A stretch of DNA of 64,000 nt from Centroberyx gerrardi (lineage: Eukaryota; Chordata; Actinopteri; Beryciformes; Berycidae): assembly GCF_048128805.1 (NCBI RefSeq), contig NC_135997.1:5644116-5708115 (forward strand), written 5' to 3'. Position numbers and translations under genes: made by a program. The notes under the pieces were generated by a model. It did not search any database. It was not told where the DNA came from and worked only from the letters and a program-made list of their open reading frames with translations. Shown piece after piece: positions 47,848 through 59,930 of this stretch (its first letter is position 1; each line of letters starts with the position of its first letter).

Positions 47848-48694
47848 CAACAGGGGCAGGATGGCATTGAAAGCACTGGAGAAATAAAAAAACATGATAC
47901 TCATAATGCTCCCCGGCCTCTCCTCATGGGAATAAGCCTTGGGGAAAAGGTATGTGATAGTGTTCATTGTACCTATATAGGCCTGATATGCAAGATATGC
48001 AAATTGGAGGGGGTCCAGGAAGCCCTTTTGGTATTGCAATTTCACTTCAATTAAAGGCACACGCCAAGCCAGCAGGATGACCAACATTTATTGCAGCTGT
48101 AAGAAGAGAAAGCATCACACATATGTGTTAGCTCTGTCTCCCCAGAGCTGAATAGTAGAGACAGTTTTATACACACAAAATGATAGGATGGTCGGCTTTA
48201 AAGATAATAATTAGATTGAGGCGCCTTGCCAAGCGTCTTCAACCTTGGCTGTCTCCCTAGTGCAATCTAAATCCTTATCAGCCCATAAAGTTTAGGGAAA
48301 TACATAAGCTGACTAGGAGACATTATACAAAAAAGGAGAATTGGTAAGGAGAATGAATAAGAATAAATATAAGAATGTCTTGTACTCCCACACTTTACAA
48401 GGGGTCAAGACCAGCCTCTCAAAAGTCCTCCTTATGTACGATGTCAGTGCCACCAGCCTGCTGGGACTGGGAACATTGGGACGTCACTTCTTAGGTAGTG
48501 GGACCATGCAGGAGGTTTTCAGGAGGTTTTAAGTAAGCATTACAAAGTATGGTGTCTAGACCTAATTTGAAATCAACTAAAACTGAAAACACTGTGACCT
48601 AATGGTCTAAATTACGCCTTGATGTAAGAAGTGTGAACTTAAAACTTTTTTATGGGGCATTTTCAAAGTTTTATATCTAACTGACTGACACTTT

Positions 48695-48718
48695 TAGTGT
48701 GACATTTGTGTCACACTA
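48695..48718. repeat. perfect 10-bp hairpin
   Basis: TAGTGTGACA and TGTCACACTA flank a TTTG loop. It is short enough to occur by chance, and nothing around it suggests an RNA gene. Confidence 0.6.
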
Positions 48719-49779
48719 TTGGACATAGTTGTTATACAGTGGACTTTTTACAATGTATGATCTAATTTTGGTCTAGCTGTAAGTCGGTAAGCTTTCCGTT
48801 CAAACTCAGTGGCACTCAGTGGTTTCATATTTCTCACTTTTCAATAGGGCATTTTTGAGATTTAATATAATTTTCAAGATTTACATCCATTCTACAAATC
48901 ATATATGTCACACCAAAGAAGAAGGAAAGTGACCACAATTATAACAAAAAAACATAGTTTGTTACACTAGAATAGACCCAAGCGGATCAATTAAGTACTG
49001 CATTAAATTAGTATGAATTTATGAATCCAGAAATGTTCAATAACATGATATTATGAATTTAAGCGTTTTACTCATTTGTGTCTGACATTGAAAACAAAAA
49101 CCAAGCAGCGAGACGGTGAAGGGGGTCCAGACTGAGAGGATCATAAAGCATCGTAAATGTTCAACGAGGTCACAGCCCGGAGCCGGTAAGAGAGAGAAAG
49201 ACGGTGGAAAATGTCTGGATTGTGTTTTGTGTTCCAGCTCTGGTGCAAAGAAAGCGAGGTCATCAAGAACATCTTGCTAGGTCTTTATGGGATTGTCCAA
49301 TGTGAGTGGGTGGAGCTCCTCTCCTCATCAAAATGATTTCATGTAAGATGTAAGTGTGCCACAACAGAGTTCAAATGAAAACACAGTAACACACCCTAAA
49401 CCCAAAACATGACATCATTTTCCTTTTTTTTTTTTTTTGTCTGCCTCTTGACAGACACCACATAGAAATTCCTCTTCCAAAATAATGTAACAGAGCAGGG
49501 ATTGTTATTCTGTTCCAGGCTACTGCTGTGTTCTCTGAGAGTATATTAACTTTTCATTGGAGTTAGCGCCACAGGTTTCTAATAAAAGCGGAGGTGCAAA
49601 CATGCTCATGCGTATTATTGCAACCCGATTAGAAGGTAGATTTACACTTGTAAGAGACTCTGAAAGTTGAGAGCGGCAGTGACACGGGCCGCATGTGCTT
49701 GGTGATACAATTTTCTTTCAATTTCACAGTATCATCTTTTATGTTTTCACAGTATGTCTTTCATGTTGTAACTTGTGAA

Positions 49780-49835
49780 GCTTTTTGTGACATTCGTCTT
49801 GAAAGGTGCTATACAAATAAAGTTTTACTTACTTA
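49780..49835 (+). repeat. LINE 3' tail
   Basis: Contains GAAGCTTTTTGTGACATTCG, then GAAAGGTGCTATACAAATAA, then AGTTTTACTTACTTA. This is the common fish RTE/L2-like 3' end. Confidence 0.65.
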
Positions 49836-50664
49836 ATCGTTAAGTTCAGATATAAATCATAAAATGATGATCGCTGAGACATTTTTGTACACCATTAATA
49901 GGACTGATGCACATGGCAGGCCCAGGTTTATGTGAGGTTTATGTAACAACATGCTCAATCCACTTGGTTATAATGTTGTGTTTTTTTATTAAAATATCCC
50001 TTTCCTATAATGAACAATATAAATCTGGAAATATATGGCGTAACCCACGTGGGGGGTAAACCCAACTAAACTCAGTTCGCCCTCCTTTTTATTTGTGGAA
50101 TAGAGTTTTCCCACCTTTTTAGGCTAATATAAATCTTTATGACATAAATTCAGAGTGCCAAAAGTGTAAAAAGCATTTATTAATAATTAATACTTTTCTT
50201 ATCCTGTTATTTACCAGTATCTACTACTTTTTCCTATGTTCCCTCCAGGAAGGTCAGAGGTCAGGCTCAGCTACATAATGGCGCCCTATTCAGTGTCTTG
50301 CTGTGGGACACTTCAGCAGGGTGGATACTTTCCAACGCAGGGGCCAGTTTTAAGGATGGCCTGTCTAACCCCTATAGGACACACTGCTCTACTACCTCTT
50401 AAATTCAAATGGAAGTTTTTTGGCCATAAAACAAATTTCAGCTATTAAAAATGTGTGCTGGAATATAGAATACGTCTTCACACTGTTGGCATCCCTTTCT
50501 ATTTTGTCACTCACCATTTATTAATGTGGGTTAAAGGAATGCTAATGCTGGCATGAGGATTATGTTTAAAAGGCAGGACTCGTCAGAAGGGAAGAGGTAG
50601 ATGGTGCTTAATGTCTGTGGTTATGCACGCCCTGAGGGGAACTGTGGGTTGATTTATAAACAAT

Positions 50665-50740
50665 AATAATACTACATTTTATTTGTATAGCACTTTTCTA
50701 CTCAAAGATGCTTTACATAATTAACGAGATACACAATAAA
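50665..50740 (-). repeat. LINE 3' tail, minus strand
   Basis: AATAATAATACTACATTTTA followed by TTTGTATAGCACTTTTCTAC and AAGATGCTTTACATAA. Read on the minus strand this is a typical ...GTGCTATACAAATAAA...-type LINE end. A similar minus-strand end occurs at 58850-58900. Confidence 0.55.
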
Positions 50741-52045
50741 TACAATCATTGGACTTGGAATTAGTCTCCTGTTGGGGCATAACCTATGTGACTATATGGC
50801 TTAAGATTGCTGGGGAAAAAACAACTGAAAATACCTTGATATCATTCACTTGAACGGGATTTGCTGGTTCAACATTTCATAGAATAAAACTATACTACAA
50901 GTGTTCCAGTACTGCAACAAAATGCATTTCTTCTGTCTTTCCCAAAAAATATGATTAAAAGCAGCATTGTGCAGCATCATTGTCAAAATTTGGACAATCT
51001 ATAAGATGTAAAAATAAGTTTCCACTTCTCATTAGTCAACAGGTGACCATCACATGTATTTTTATTTCCTTTGAACTAAATAGAGACCTTGGGGCCCAAA
51101 ATGGACTTGTCATCTGATGCCAGCAGGTGACTAAAATAGCAGGTGGTCACTATTTACATGTTTATGGAGGCTCGCTTAACATGCCATGTTTTACGCTACC
51201 TGATCTCAAGTTGTAGCCTGTATCTACCATCAGCTACATATGCTAGACCTGTGTTTTATGGCATTATCTCCTGCAGATCAGGTCCTTTCCACTTGACTTC
51301 ATTCTTTATTTAATGGGCTGATTAGCAGAAAGCTAAAGTCTTTGAAACACCATTTAAACTCTCTAAAAACGTAGCTGTGTTTGAACTGTCTGCAGGGGTT
51401 AAGTGGAAGGTAAACCCACCTAAACTCAAAGCTTACCCACCGTCTAACATGCAGATGTAGAAAATGTCTTCCTTTTTAGGCTGACATAAATAGTTGGTGT
51501 ACTTTTTTTTTGTATGCCATAGTATCAAAGGATCTTTTAAGGGGAAAAGGTGTTAATTCATGTTTTTGTTATAATGTAATTGATTGTTGTATAGTACTGG
51601 TGATTGTTTGGTTTATGACATCACCTACAGGAGGTCATAGTTAAAACCTTTTAATTCACCACTGCATCATTGTGTTTATGATTCATAATATCAGAACAAT
51701 CTATGAACATTTTCTAACCATCTACACCAATTTCCCCTAATCCGGTGTGCAAACTGTGTTGATTTTCTTAGCCTCAGTAAGCCTTTAACAACTTGGCTTT
51801 GCTGGTAGTCCGGTCGGGACTGAATGCTGCCTTTTAAGTGACGGAGGGCTGTAATTTGAGAGCAGGAGAGAGGTATTATTAGCCAAAAACGAAGCGCGGC
51901 ACTTGAGAGATCCAGATGTTGAGTTTGAGGCACAAAGTGAAGTCGGGCGCACAACTGTTTCCTCGTCCGAACAGAATTGCACACATTTTTCTCACCAACG
52001 GTTAATGGAGACTGAAGGGCTCAACTAAGGGAAAGAAGAGTGGGC

Positions 52046-52053
52046 TATTTAAA
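52046..52053 (+). promoter_or_regulatory. fibin: TATA-like box of fibin
   Basis: TATTTAAA lies about 260 bases upstream of the fibin ATG and 25-30 bases before a plausible start near 52078. The following leader is GC-richer and then contains a GT-rich stretch (52262-52293). Confidence 0.4.
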
Positions 52054-52135
52054 CATTTCACGTCACTATTATCTGCAGCCGTATTTGGACGGAGGGGATC
52101 CCGAGGAGGACGTAACACAACAAAGCCTCAACTAA

Positions 52136-52936
<801 letters not shown>

Positions 52937-53209
52937 AAGTTATCCCGGGCTGAGAAAATATAGTGCGCGTGTCATAAGACTATTATTTTTTATTTTTTAT
53001 CGTGGAGTTATATTTGACCATGAGGCAGAAGCAGGGGTGAAAATTTCAGTATTCATATCAGGGATAAAAACATACAAAACTGTAATATTTTGCCAAAATA
53101 TGTTCATGTTAATTTGTTATTGGCTAATTCTCTGGTATAGTCTTATTTTGCCAAGACATGGTTTAGTCAAGCAATAAGCCACTTGACGCTGAACAGCTTG
53201 CTTTTATTA

Positions 53210-53215
53210 AATAAA
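53210..53215 (+). terminator. fibin: fibin poly(A) signal AATAAA
   Basis: AATAAA about 270 bases after the fibin stop, preceded by AT-rich 3' UTR sequence. It is the first canonical signal downstream on the plus strand that I see. Confidence 0.6.
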
Positions 53216-54103
53216 CCATATTACACAGACATTAAAACATACAGTGGTAGCACATGGCATTAACTAATGTTCGTTTTTTATATATTGTTAACCAATAATC
53301 CCTAAAGATAATAGATGTTATGCTTCTGCCAAGCAATGTAGTTATGGAACAGAAGCTAAACAATGTGGTTGCTAAGCGACGCCTAAGTAGCCTACCAAGT
53401 ATGAGTAGTGGTTTTGGGTTAGCGTATTATTAATATTTAAATGTTAAGCGGTCACACGTGTGTGTTTATCAACGGCTTCGAACGTGAGTCAGCCAATCAG
53501 AGCTGAGGACAGGAACTATTAGTTCTCATAATATAAATAATGATCATGTCGGACAGTATTGACATGGTGAGGTAGAGTAAGTTAACAGGTGTTACCAACA
53601 GCCTCTTCTCTAATACTCAAGATGAATGTTTCTAGAATATCAAAGAATGTTTACATATAACTTTATTTCAGTTGTATTATTGCTTTTAGTTCTAGCAGAC
53701 TTTGCACAATCCTTTACTGTTCCAGTGCTAAAGATTGTGACATGGTTTAAAATAAAAGGCCTAATGTGCCGTTTTGCATATAGGCAATATAATCTTGGGA
53801 AATGTACAGTGTATTATTGAGGTAAATAAATACTGTGAGTGCCGATATCTTTATTACAAAACACTTTGTATTCATTGTTTGTATAATGTTTTGAAATAGA
53901 GCAGCATATCTATTCTTGTTTATCTATAAGATATATGGAGAGATGGTAATACTTTGACCGATAAGACTGCAGGCAGCACTCGTGGACTCGTGACAATGTC
54001 AAACACTAATCTGTGCGACAACATTCTTGGCAGATTGTGTTATGTCTTTTCAAATAAAGAGTATGTGTTTGAAGTTCACTGTGCAAGAGCATGTTCTTTA
54101 TGG

Positions 54104-54392
54104 CAGGGGCTCCAAACTTTGTCATGTCCAGGATCCCTAAATAGGTACGCATTAGATCAAGGACCCCCATTTTATAAGATTTTGTCCCAATGAACTCCAA
54201 GTTATGATTTAATATAGAAATGCATAACTGCCTGTATTGTAGGCTACATGGCGGTGAAACCTAGAATCAAAACAGTCATCCTTTCTGCCACTGTGTTGAT
54301 CTCTAGCTAATGAAGTAATAGTGAAATTAGACCATTCCTCATGTTGCTCAAAGACCCAAGGAGGTCCCCGGACCCCACATTGGGAACCACTC
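54104..54392. mobile_element. hAT-type MITE, related to the 28.1 kb copy
   Basis: Starts CAGGGGCTCCAAACTTTGTC and ends CCCACATTGGGAACCACTC. The flanking octamers CTTTATGG (54096-54103) and CTTTATTA (54393-54400) agree in six of eight positions. The interior block GATCAAGGACCCCCATTTTA followed by AGATTTTGTC matches the reverse complement of the 28060-28365 element, so both are one family in opposite orientations. Confidence 0.75.
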
Positions 54393-55588
54393 CTTTATTA
54401 TATGTAACAGCACCCACAGTACAACAGCACTCTAACCAGGCACTGCATGCGGCATCACCATGTGCTTCAAAATTTCAAAGTGCCTCTTCATGTTTGTTTT
54501 ACAAGGTTTTTGAGGTCTGCTGTGAATCACTATGTTTGTGCACAAACACACACAGTGTCCCCTAATTATGAACGCTTTCAAGGAGGAAGCTGCTCCTTGG
54601 TATTTATGAGGAACAGAGATGTAAAGATGTTGTGTTTTGAGTGGTGTGGTGCCCCTCACTAATAACTTGTTTTTTCCTGTGCTCTGGTCCAAAATGGCGA
54701 AAACAACCTTTTATGTGATAACCTTTGGCTTCTAAGGTAGTCAGAAGGGTTGAGTATGAGGTGTGAGGCATTGACTGCAATTCTACAGTCTTATAAACGA
54801 ATAAAAATGTCATCAACCCAAGGAGACTCCCAAACAAAGTGCAGGAAATGCACACTTTCTGATGACTAGAGGTTGAGAGAGTGAGAATATGACATGAAAT
54901 AAAATTGTACAGGCCTACAGTAGGGCAGCTTGACCCAGTCAATAGATACTTTGAGCTGCATTGACTATACTCCTGATGAGGCAATAGCCATAACTGACAT
55001 AAGATATAACTGACACACACAGCATAGACACTTTTTTCATTCTGGTGTTGTAATGAGAGACCAAACCAAGACATTTAGAAACCAAAGATGCTTCACCTGT
55101 TGGAGCAAACCCCTGGTTTGATCATTTTAGTGAATAGACTATATTCACAAGATCCTGCAGAGAGAACGCCATGTACATCTTCAGAAATACACCAAATGCA
55201 AGTGCAATCATGACAAGCCAGTACTGTTTTAACTATCACCCTTGGAAATACATTGTTCCTGTATTTTGCATTTGAATGTGGCAGGGATTCCAGTGTTGCA
55301 TTATGTTAACACCCTGCAATTCAGCCTAACCTTCTGTTTATTACATAATAGATTAAAGTATTTTATGATGCAATATTAGGCTACTCTCTGGCTGTGAAGA
55401 AGTGTTCCTGTCTTGGCACTGACTGGGCTCTATTCTTACTCAGGTGGGTCCACCAGGTGTAGTTAGTTTTCAAGATAAGTCTATTCATAAAATGAAAAGT
55501 ATAAATATCTGATATTTCTTTAAGCTTATTACAAAAAAAAGTGTAATCACAGTAGTCTACTGTCCATTGTATGTTTTGCATTGGCCCT

Positions 55589-55788
55589 TACACTCTTAAA
55601 AATAATGGCATTTTTAACACATTTGTGTGTCTTTGAGACAACACACACTTGTGTTACTTTTCAAAAAGTTAATAACATGTTGTGTCATTAACATATGTTG
55701 TGTTGAAAAGTAACACAAGTGTGTGTTGTCCCAAAAAAGACACACAGATGTGTTAAAAATGCCACAAGATGGAATAGGGAAGAGTGTA
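55589..55788. mobile_element. 200-bp fold-back MITE
   Basis: The ends TACACTCTT and AAGAGTGTA are inverted. Inside, TGGCATTTTTAACACA pairs with TGTGTTAAAAATGCCA, and ACAACACACACTTGTGTTAC pairs with GTAACACAAGTGTGTGTTGT, so nearly the entire element folds on itself around about 55680. Non-coding. It resembles the TACACTCTTAAAAATA-type MITEs common in fish. Confidence 0.82.
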
Positions 55789-56580
55789 GCCTACTGTAAT
55801 TATGCTCATAATGTGTTCACCCTTAACTTTTTGCACATTTTGTTGTGGTACAAAACAATTAAAAAAATACAATATTCCTAAAATGCTGAATTACAACGAT
55901 TTTGAATAGATATTTGAATAACAATTGTTTAAAACATAACTATGGCCCATATGTGAAGCTTTAATAACATATGATGTGCTAAACAAATATTTGCTGTGAC
56001 ATTTAAGCCAATCGAAATAAATGAAACAAGAGATTGTAGCCTATAATTTTGCACAGTAGTTATTTTATTTGTACTTTTTATACATGTTATAGACAGTTGG
56101 CTACTGACCCTGTTTGCAGGATTTTCTACAATTTTATTCTTTATAGAATTTTCATTTACACTTTCATTTTGATAGAAAAGAGTAGGCTACTGTGTGTTTT
56201 TATTGCATATGAGTGAGTTCAGTGAAACCAGGTAAGTTGACAATATGTCTGCACCAACACTTTCTTGTGATCCTGACTGACACAGACCCACAGCCCCTGC
56301 ACCCATCAGTGCACCCAATCTGTCTCAGAGCCTTTGTGCACAGTGCGATGCATTCTTTACTTTTATACTGAAGGAGAAATATTGACAAATTTAACCCCCG
56401 TGCGTCAGTAGCTACAGGCTGTTTGTCAGTACTGTTTCTGTAAATAGACTTAAGTGTTGGCTCTCGGTGCCGCTATCACTTGACATAAGAAAGTAGATCA
56501 TAGTTCATGCACTTGCTGGTTATGTCATCCTCCACGGCCTCCCTGACAACCTTTCACCTACTTTCTGTCTGAGTCTGACA

Positions 56581-56651
56581 GCCGGCATTGCCGTTTGTGT
56601 TGACGGACGCGACGTACTCGGGGAACTGACACCGCCGTGAAAACAATACAG
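56581..56651 (+). other. bbox1: probable bbox1 5' UTR exon 1
   Basis: A locally CpG-rich segment (GACGGACGCGACGTACTCGG) ends at a donor-like ACAG|GTAGTG at 56651/56652. It lies 1.3 kb upstream of the first coding exon, whose splice acceptor requires an upstream leader. The start of the exon is not defined by sequence. Confidence 0.45.
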
Positions 56652-57970
56652 GTAGTGACAAACAATTTCATTTTTTCTGTTTTGACGCTGCTTTAGTACA
56701 CATATAGTCATGCTTTAAAACACACTGGCGTGGATGTTGCTACGCTACTTGGGAAAGTAGGTCGACCGGCTAGCTTTGAATAGTACTATCTGTTAGCTCT
56801 CATATACTGAAACGAGGATATTGAATAGCTGGAGCGCGTTAACGTTAACTAAGTAACATTAGCGCGGAAGTAGCAGTAACGGTACCGGCGTTTGTTTCAT
56901 TCACAAACCTAAATCAACTCGTGTTCACTATCAGTAAATATGCGTTTTGGGAGCTTAGCTATCATCATCTGTTGTGAGCAACACACAAAAAACTAACTGG
57001 CAAGCAGCTAACTAGCATTGGTTCACAGGCTGTTAGTGTTTGTCAGCAAACATTTGTCCCGTAGAAAACGATGGGTTGTATTCGCAGGATGCATGTTGTT
57101 CCTGATCAAACTTAAATTCACCCGCTGGTGATGCTGCCACCTAAATCGCTGTAAAAGCCTAGAAATGACGAAATTTGCAGTGTGTTTTTTAACACATACT
57201 GTAATTAGATTATGCATAGGCGAAGCGAGAGGTATCACTCTCGACTACTTCCGTTTTCGTTTAAAGTATACGACCACTTCTGTTTGGCTTGGAGTCAATG
57301 AGTGTCTCATATTGGTTTCAGTGTATTGTTTCTGCGAGAGGCTTATTTGATTTAGCCAAACAATGGTGTTAAAGGTCATAATAAGTTACTTATTACGTTG
57401 TGACGCCTAGACATGCCTTTAAATTAGTAAAAGCAAAAACAAAATAACATTTCATTAGGTTATCCTGTTCGGCACATGCATAATATGCAGATGCCTGATT
57501 CCCATAATTAATATTCATTAAGGCTCTTGGATAAATTAGTCGGTGTATGCATAATGATATTCTAATTTTAGACAGTTATTTGCTATTCTGGTGAAGCAGA
57601 CAAGGGTTTCCACAGGCTGAAATAGTATGGTAACTATCTTGACAGTGAGGTCTCTAACTGTGAATCATCTGTGTCTTTGTTTAGAAGTCCATGTGCAGTA
57701 AAGACTAATTAAATCAAAGTCACTCACAACATTGTCAAAACACCTTTAAATTACCTTTTTCACCCTTCACACTGGAAAACAATTTCACAGATATGATATG
57801 AGTATTTACACATGATGTCAATGGAAACCTTACTTGTGGTACAAGGTGAAATTGTGTAATTCTCTGGCATCAAATTGTTTAATTCTATGCGTACACTTTC
57901 TCATTCAGTACAGAGTCGGTCACCCTTTCTGACCTGGGGACGCAGTTTGCCCGGAGGGAACGGATCAACA

Positions 57971-58378
57971 ATGTGGATGAGTTGGTTTGCGCGTCGTGCC
58001 CTGCCAGCCATGCTGCAGAGAGGCAGCTCTGTCATGGCCTGCCGGGCGCTGAGGGCGTGTGGTAGACCTGGGTGGGCTGCAGCTCCACCACCCTCCTGTC
58101 TGGCTTCAGTGCAGCTCCGTGGGCAGCAGACACTGGTGTCAGCCTCCCTGCCCGTGGCTCGCCACGGAGTGAGGCACGCCCGCGCCCTGGACGAGGAGAG
58201 GCTGGTGGAGGTGGAGTGGGAGGATGGGGGCCAAAGCCTCTACCCATTCACCTGGCTGAGAGACAATTGTCAGTGTCCATTATGTACCCTGCAGTCGGCT
58301 CAGGCCCGCAGCCTGTTGTTCTCCCAGCTTGATGTCCACACAGGAGTTGACATTGTCCAGGTCACTGACAACAACAAG
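57971..58378 (+). CDS. bbox1: gamma-butyrobetaine dioxygenase, first coding exon (gene partial)
   Basis: Bbox1 catalyses the last step of carnitine biosynthesis, hydroxylating gamma-butyrobetaine with Fe(II) and 2-oxoglutarate. This exon encodes residues 1-136 from the ATG at 57971 (AACAATGTGG context), downstream of acceptor-like CAGTACAG at about 57911, and ends at AAG|GTAGGC, phase 0. It holds the N-terminal zinc-binding domain: LYPFTWLRDNCQCPLCTLQS, with C100, C102 and C105 matching the CPC--C zinc ligands remembered from human BBOX1. Compared with human, the chain carries about 60 extra N-terminal residues with no Asp or Glu before residue 74 and many Arg. An alternative ATG at 58034 (MACRALRACG) would shorten this to about 40. 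The identity rests on SLYP-x-x-WLRDNC and exon 3, and fits BBOX1 better than its paralogue TMLHE. Confidence 0.95.
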
Positions 58379-58849
58379 GTAGGCTACTTCCTTTATCTGA
58401 CTTTTATTGTTTATCCAGGTTCTCAGAGATAAATCTTTTCTAACAAGAAAGACCTTTGAAATGCATGAGAAGATATCTTACAGTGAGAAGAAATGTCTCT
58501 TAAAGCTACACTAGGTAAGATTTTATGTTATAATACAGCCATCTTATCAGCCTGAATCACAAAATGGGGCTGCAGTAGAGAAGAGCGTCCCATTTCCCTG
58601 AACTGACTGGCTGAGCAATAAGGCCAGATGATGAATCTTCTTTTGTATTTACATTTTTCTATCTGTGGGAGAAAGTTTCCAGCTGTTGGGACCACTGCAG
58701 CTGAATAAATGTAAAGTACTGTCATGTATTTAATAGTTGTCATTCGGTTCATTTAAAAGTGCTCTATAAGCAAGATGCACTACCACTCTATTTATGTATT
58801 GAACATAATGAAATGATCATTATAGGTCTTGGGTAATAAATATATTTTT

Positions 58850-59930
58850 TTAAATTAATAATAATAACTTTTATTTCTAGAGAACTTATCAAAAAAGAAT
58901 AATAACACACAGCCACACCCATACAACACACACCCACTGCCAGTGGTATATGCCCCAAAACATCCCGAACATCACTGAAAAGTCGGTTCAGGCAGGGAGT
59001 TGCTGTAGTCTAAATAAAATGAGATAAAAGCATGGATGACCTTATGTAAATCTGTGGAGGATAAAAGTCAAGTGACTGCCAACAATCTCTCCAAAGTTTC
59101 TGGCCACTGCCTTTGTGTTGGGGGATAGATTACCAAGATCCATTAGAGAATGACATTTTTGGTGCTAGGAGGCCAAATAAGGCTATATCATTGAGTTGTC
59201 AAAAGTTCTGAGACATCCAACTCTTGAGAGTGTTTATGGAGTTTGGGTCACTATGTTTGTAATGGGAGGTACAACTGGGTATCATCCGCATAGCAATGGG
59301 AAGAAACACTATGTCTACACATGACGTTGCTAAGTAGGGCTTGGCAAATATGGACAAAATTCATGTCACGATAATCATAAGAAATTATTTATTTTTCTGT
59401 TTTTAACAATTTCTGCTAACGTGCAAAATCTCATGTTAAAGGAATAGTTCACTCAAAAATGAAAATTCAGTCATTATCTACTCACCCCCATGCCAGTTGA
59501 AACTCTGGTGAAGTTTGTTAGTCCATAAAATCTCGGAACTTCCCAGCACGACTTCTTAGCAGCGTTCTCTAAAAAAACTGAAGTCATTAGGGACGGGACC
59601 TATCTTTATAGTTCCGAGAGCAGCAAAAGAACAGAAAATATCCATAAAATTACTCCAGCAGCATAATCCAAGTCTCCTGAAGCCAACGATCGGACAGTGA
59701 GTGGAAAAGACCGATATCGACGCCATTATTCAGAGCAAATCTTCACTACAGCCAGCTGATTTTGAAAAACGGCTGTGCATGTAGGGGGAGAAAAGGATGG
59801 GGCCTAGAATTGAGCCCTGAGGGACCCCAGAGGTGATGTCTGCTGAGGTAGATGATGAATTGGCTATTATAATAGAGTAGCTTAAGTTCTATTTGAGAGA
59901 TAAGATCAGTGTTGAGGCGGAGTATAGGGT
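58850..59930. repeat. dispersed repeat interrupted by other insertions
   Basis: Begins with a minus-strand LINE-end-like AATAATAATAACTTTTATTT. It continues with GGTATCATCCGCATAGCAAT and, after the interruption at 59436-59780, GCCTAGAATTGAGCCCTGAG and GGACCCCAGAGGTGATGT. These phrases recur in a family common in fish genomes. The family name is not certain. Confidence 0.45.
59436..59780 (+). mobile_element. TTAA-ended non-autonomous DNA element, copy 2
   Basis: Starts TTAAAGGAATAGTTCACTCA, then AATGAAAATTCAGTCATTAT. This is the same terminus as the minus-strand copy ending at 6293, and both contain GCAGCATAATCCAAGT. The right boundary is unclear because no second TTAA terminus is obvious. Inserted in a bbox1 intron, within an older repeat. 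Confidence 0.6.

Larger units (their letters stand above)
47160..48087 (-). pseudogene. L2-type LINE reverse-transcriptase fossil, split by a SINE
   Basis: Minus-strand blocks: LDPLQFAYLAYQAYIGTMNT and IMFFYFSSAFNAILPL at 48020-47860 (motif A with the catalytic Asp replaced by Tyr), then LLLGEKLRVMQVDNTIVTWI at about 47660-47600, then STGAP, then YFGVHINNKLDWSDNTDAVC and LFFFRRFRYFNGCN at about 47500-47360, then VAASWAEPGHTGG. These follow the order of an L2 ORF2 protein. A (CCTCCA)n expansion (47507-47541) lies within the coding part. The element ends at a (TTATC/TTATG)n tail. It is inactive. Confidence 0.78.
48088..52040. other. intergenic, upstream of fibin
   Basis: No gene recognised. 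It contains a perfect small hairpin near 48.7 kb and two LINE tails. The last few hundred bases should include fibin regulatory sequence, but I cannot point to specific sites beyond the TATA-like box. Confidence 0.4.
53230..56560. other. intergenic between fibin and bbox1
   Basis: Holds a hAT MITE and a fold-back element, listed separately. No exon or RNA gene recognised. Confidence 0.45.

Noticed and set aside
57875..57970. Upstream extension of the first bbox1 coding exon
   Set aside because: It starts at a TTG and crosses the probable splice acceptor near 57911. The first good ATG inside the exon is 57971.
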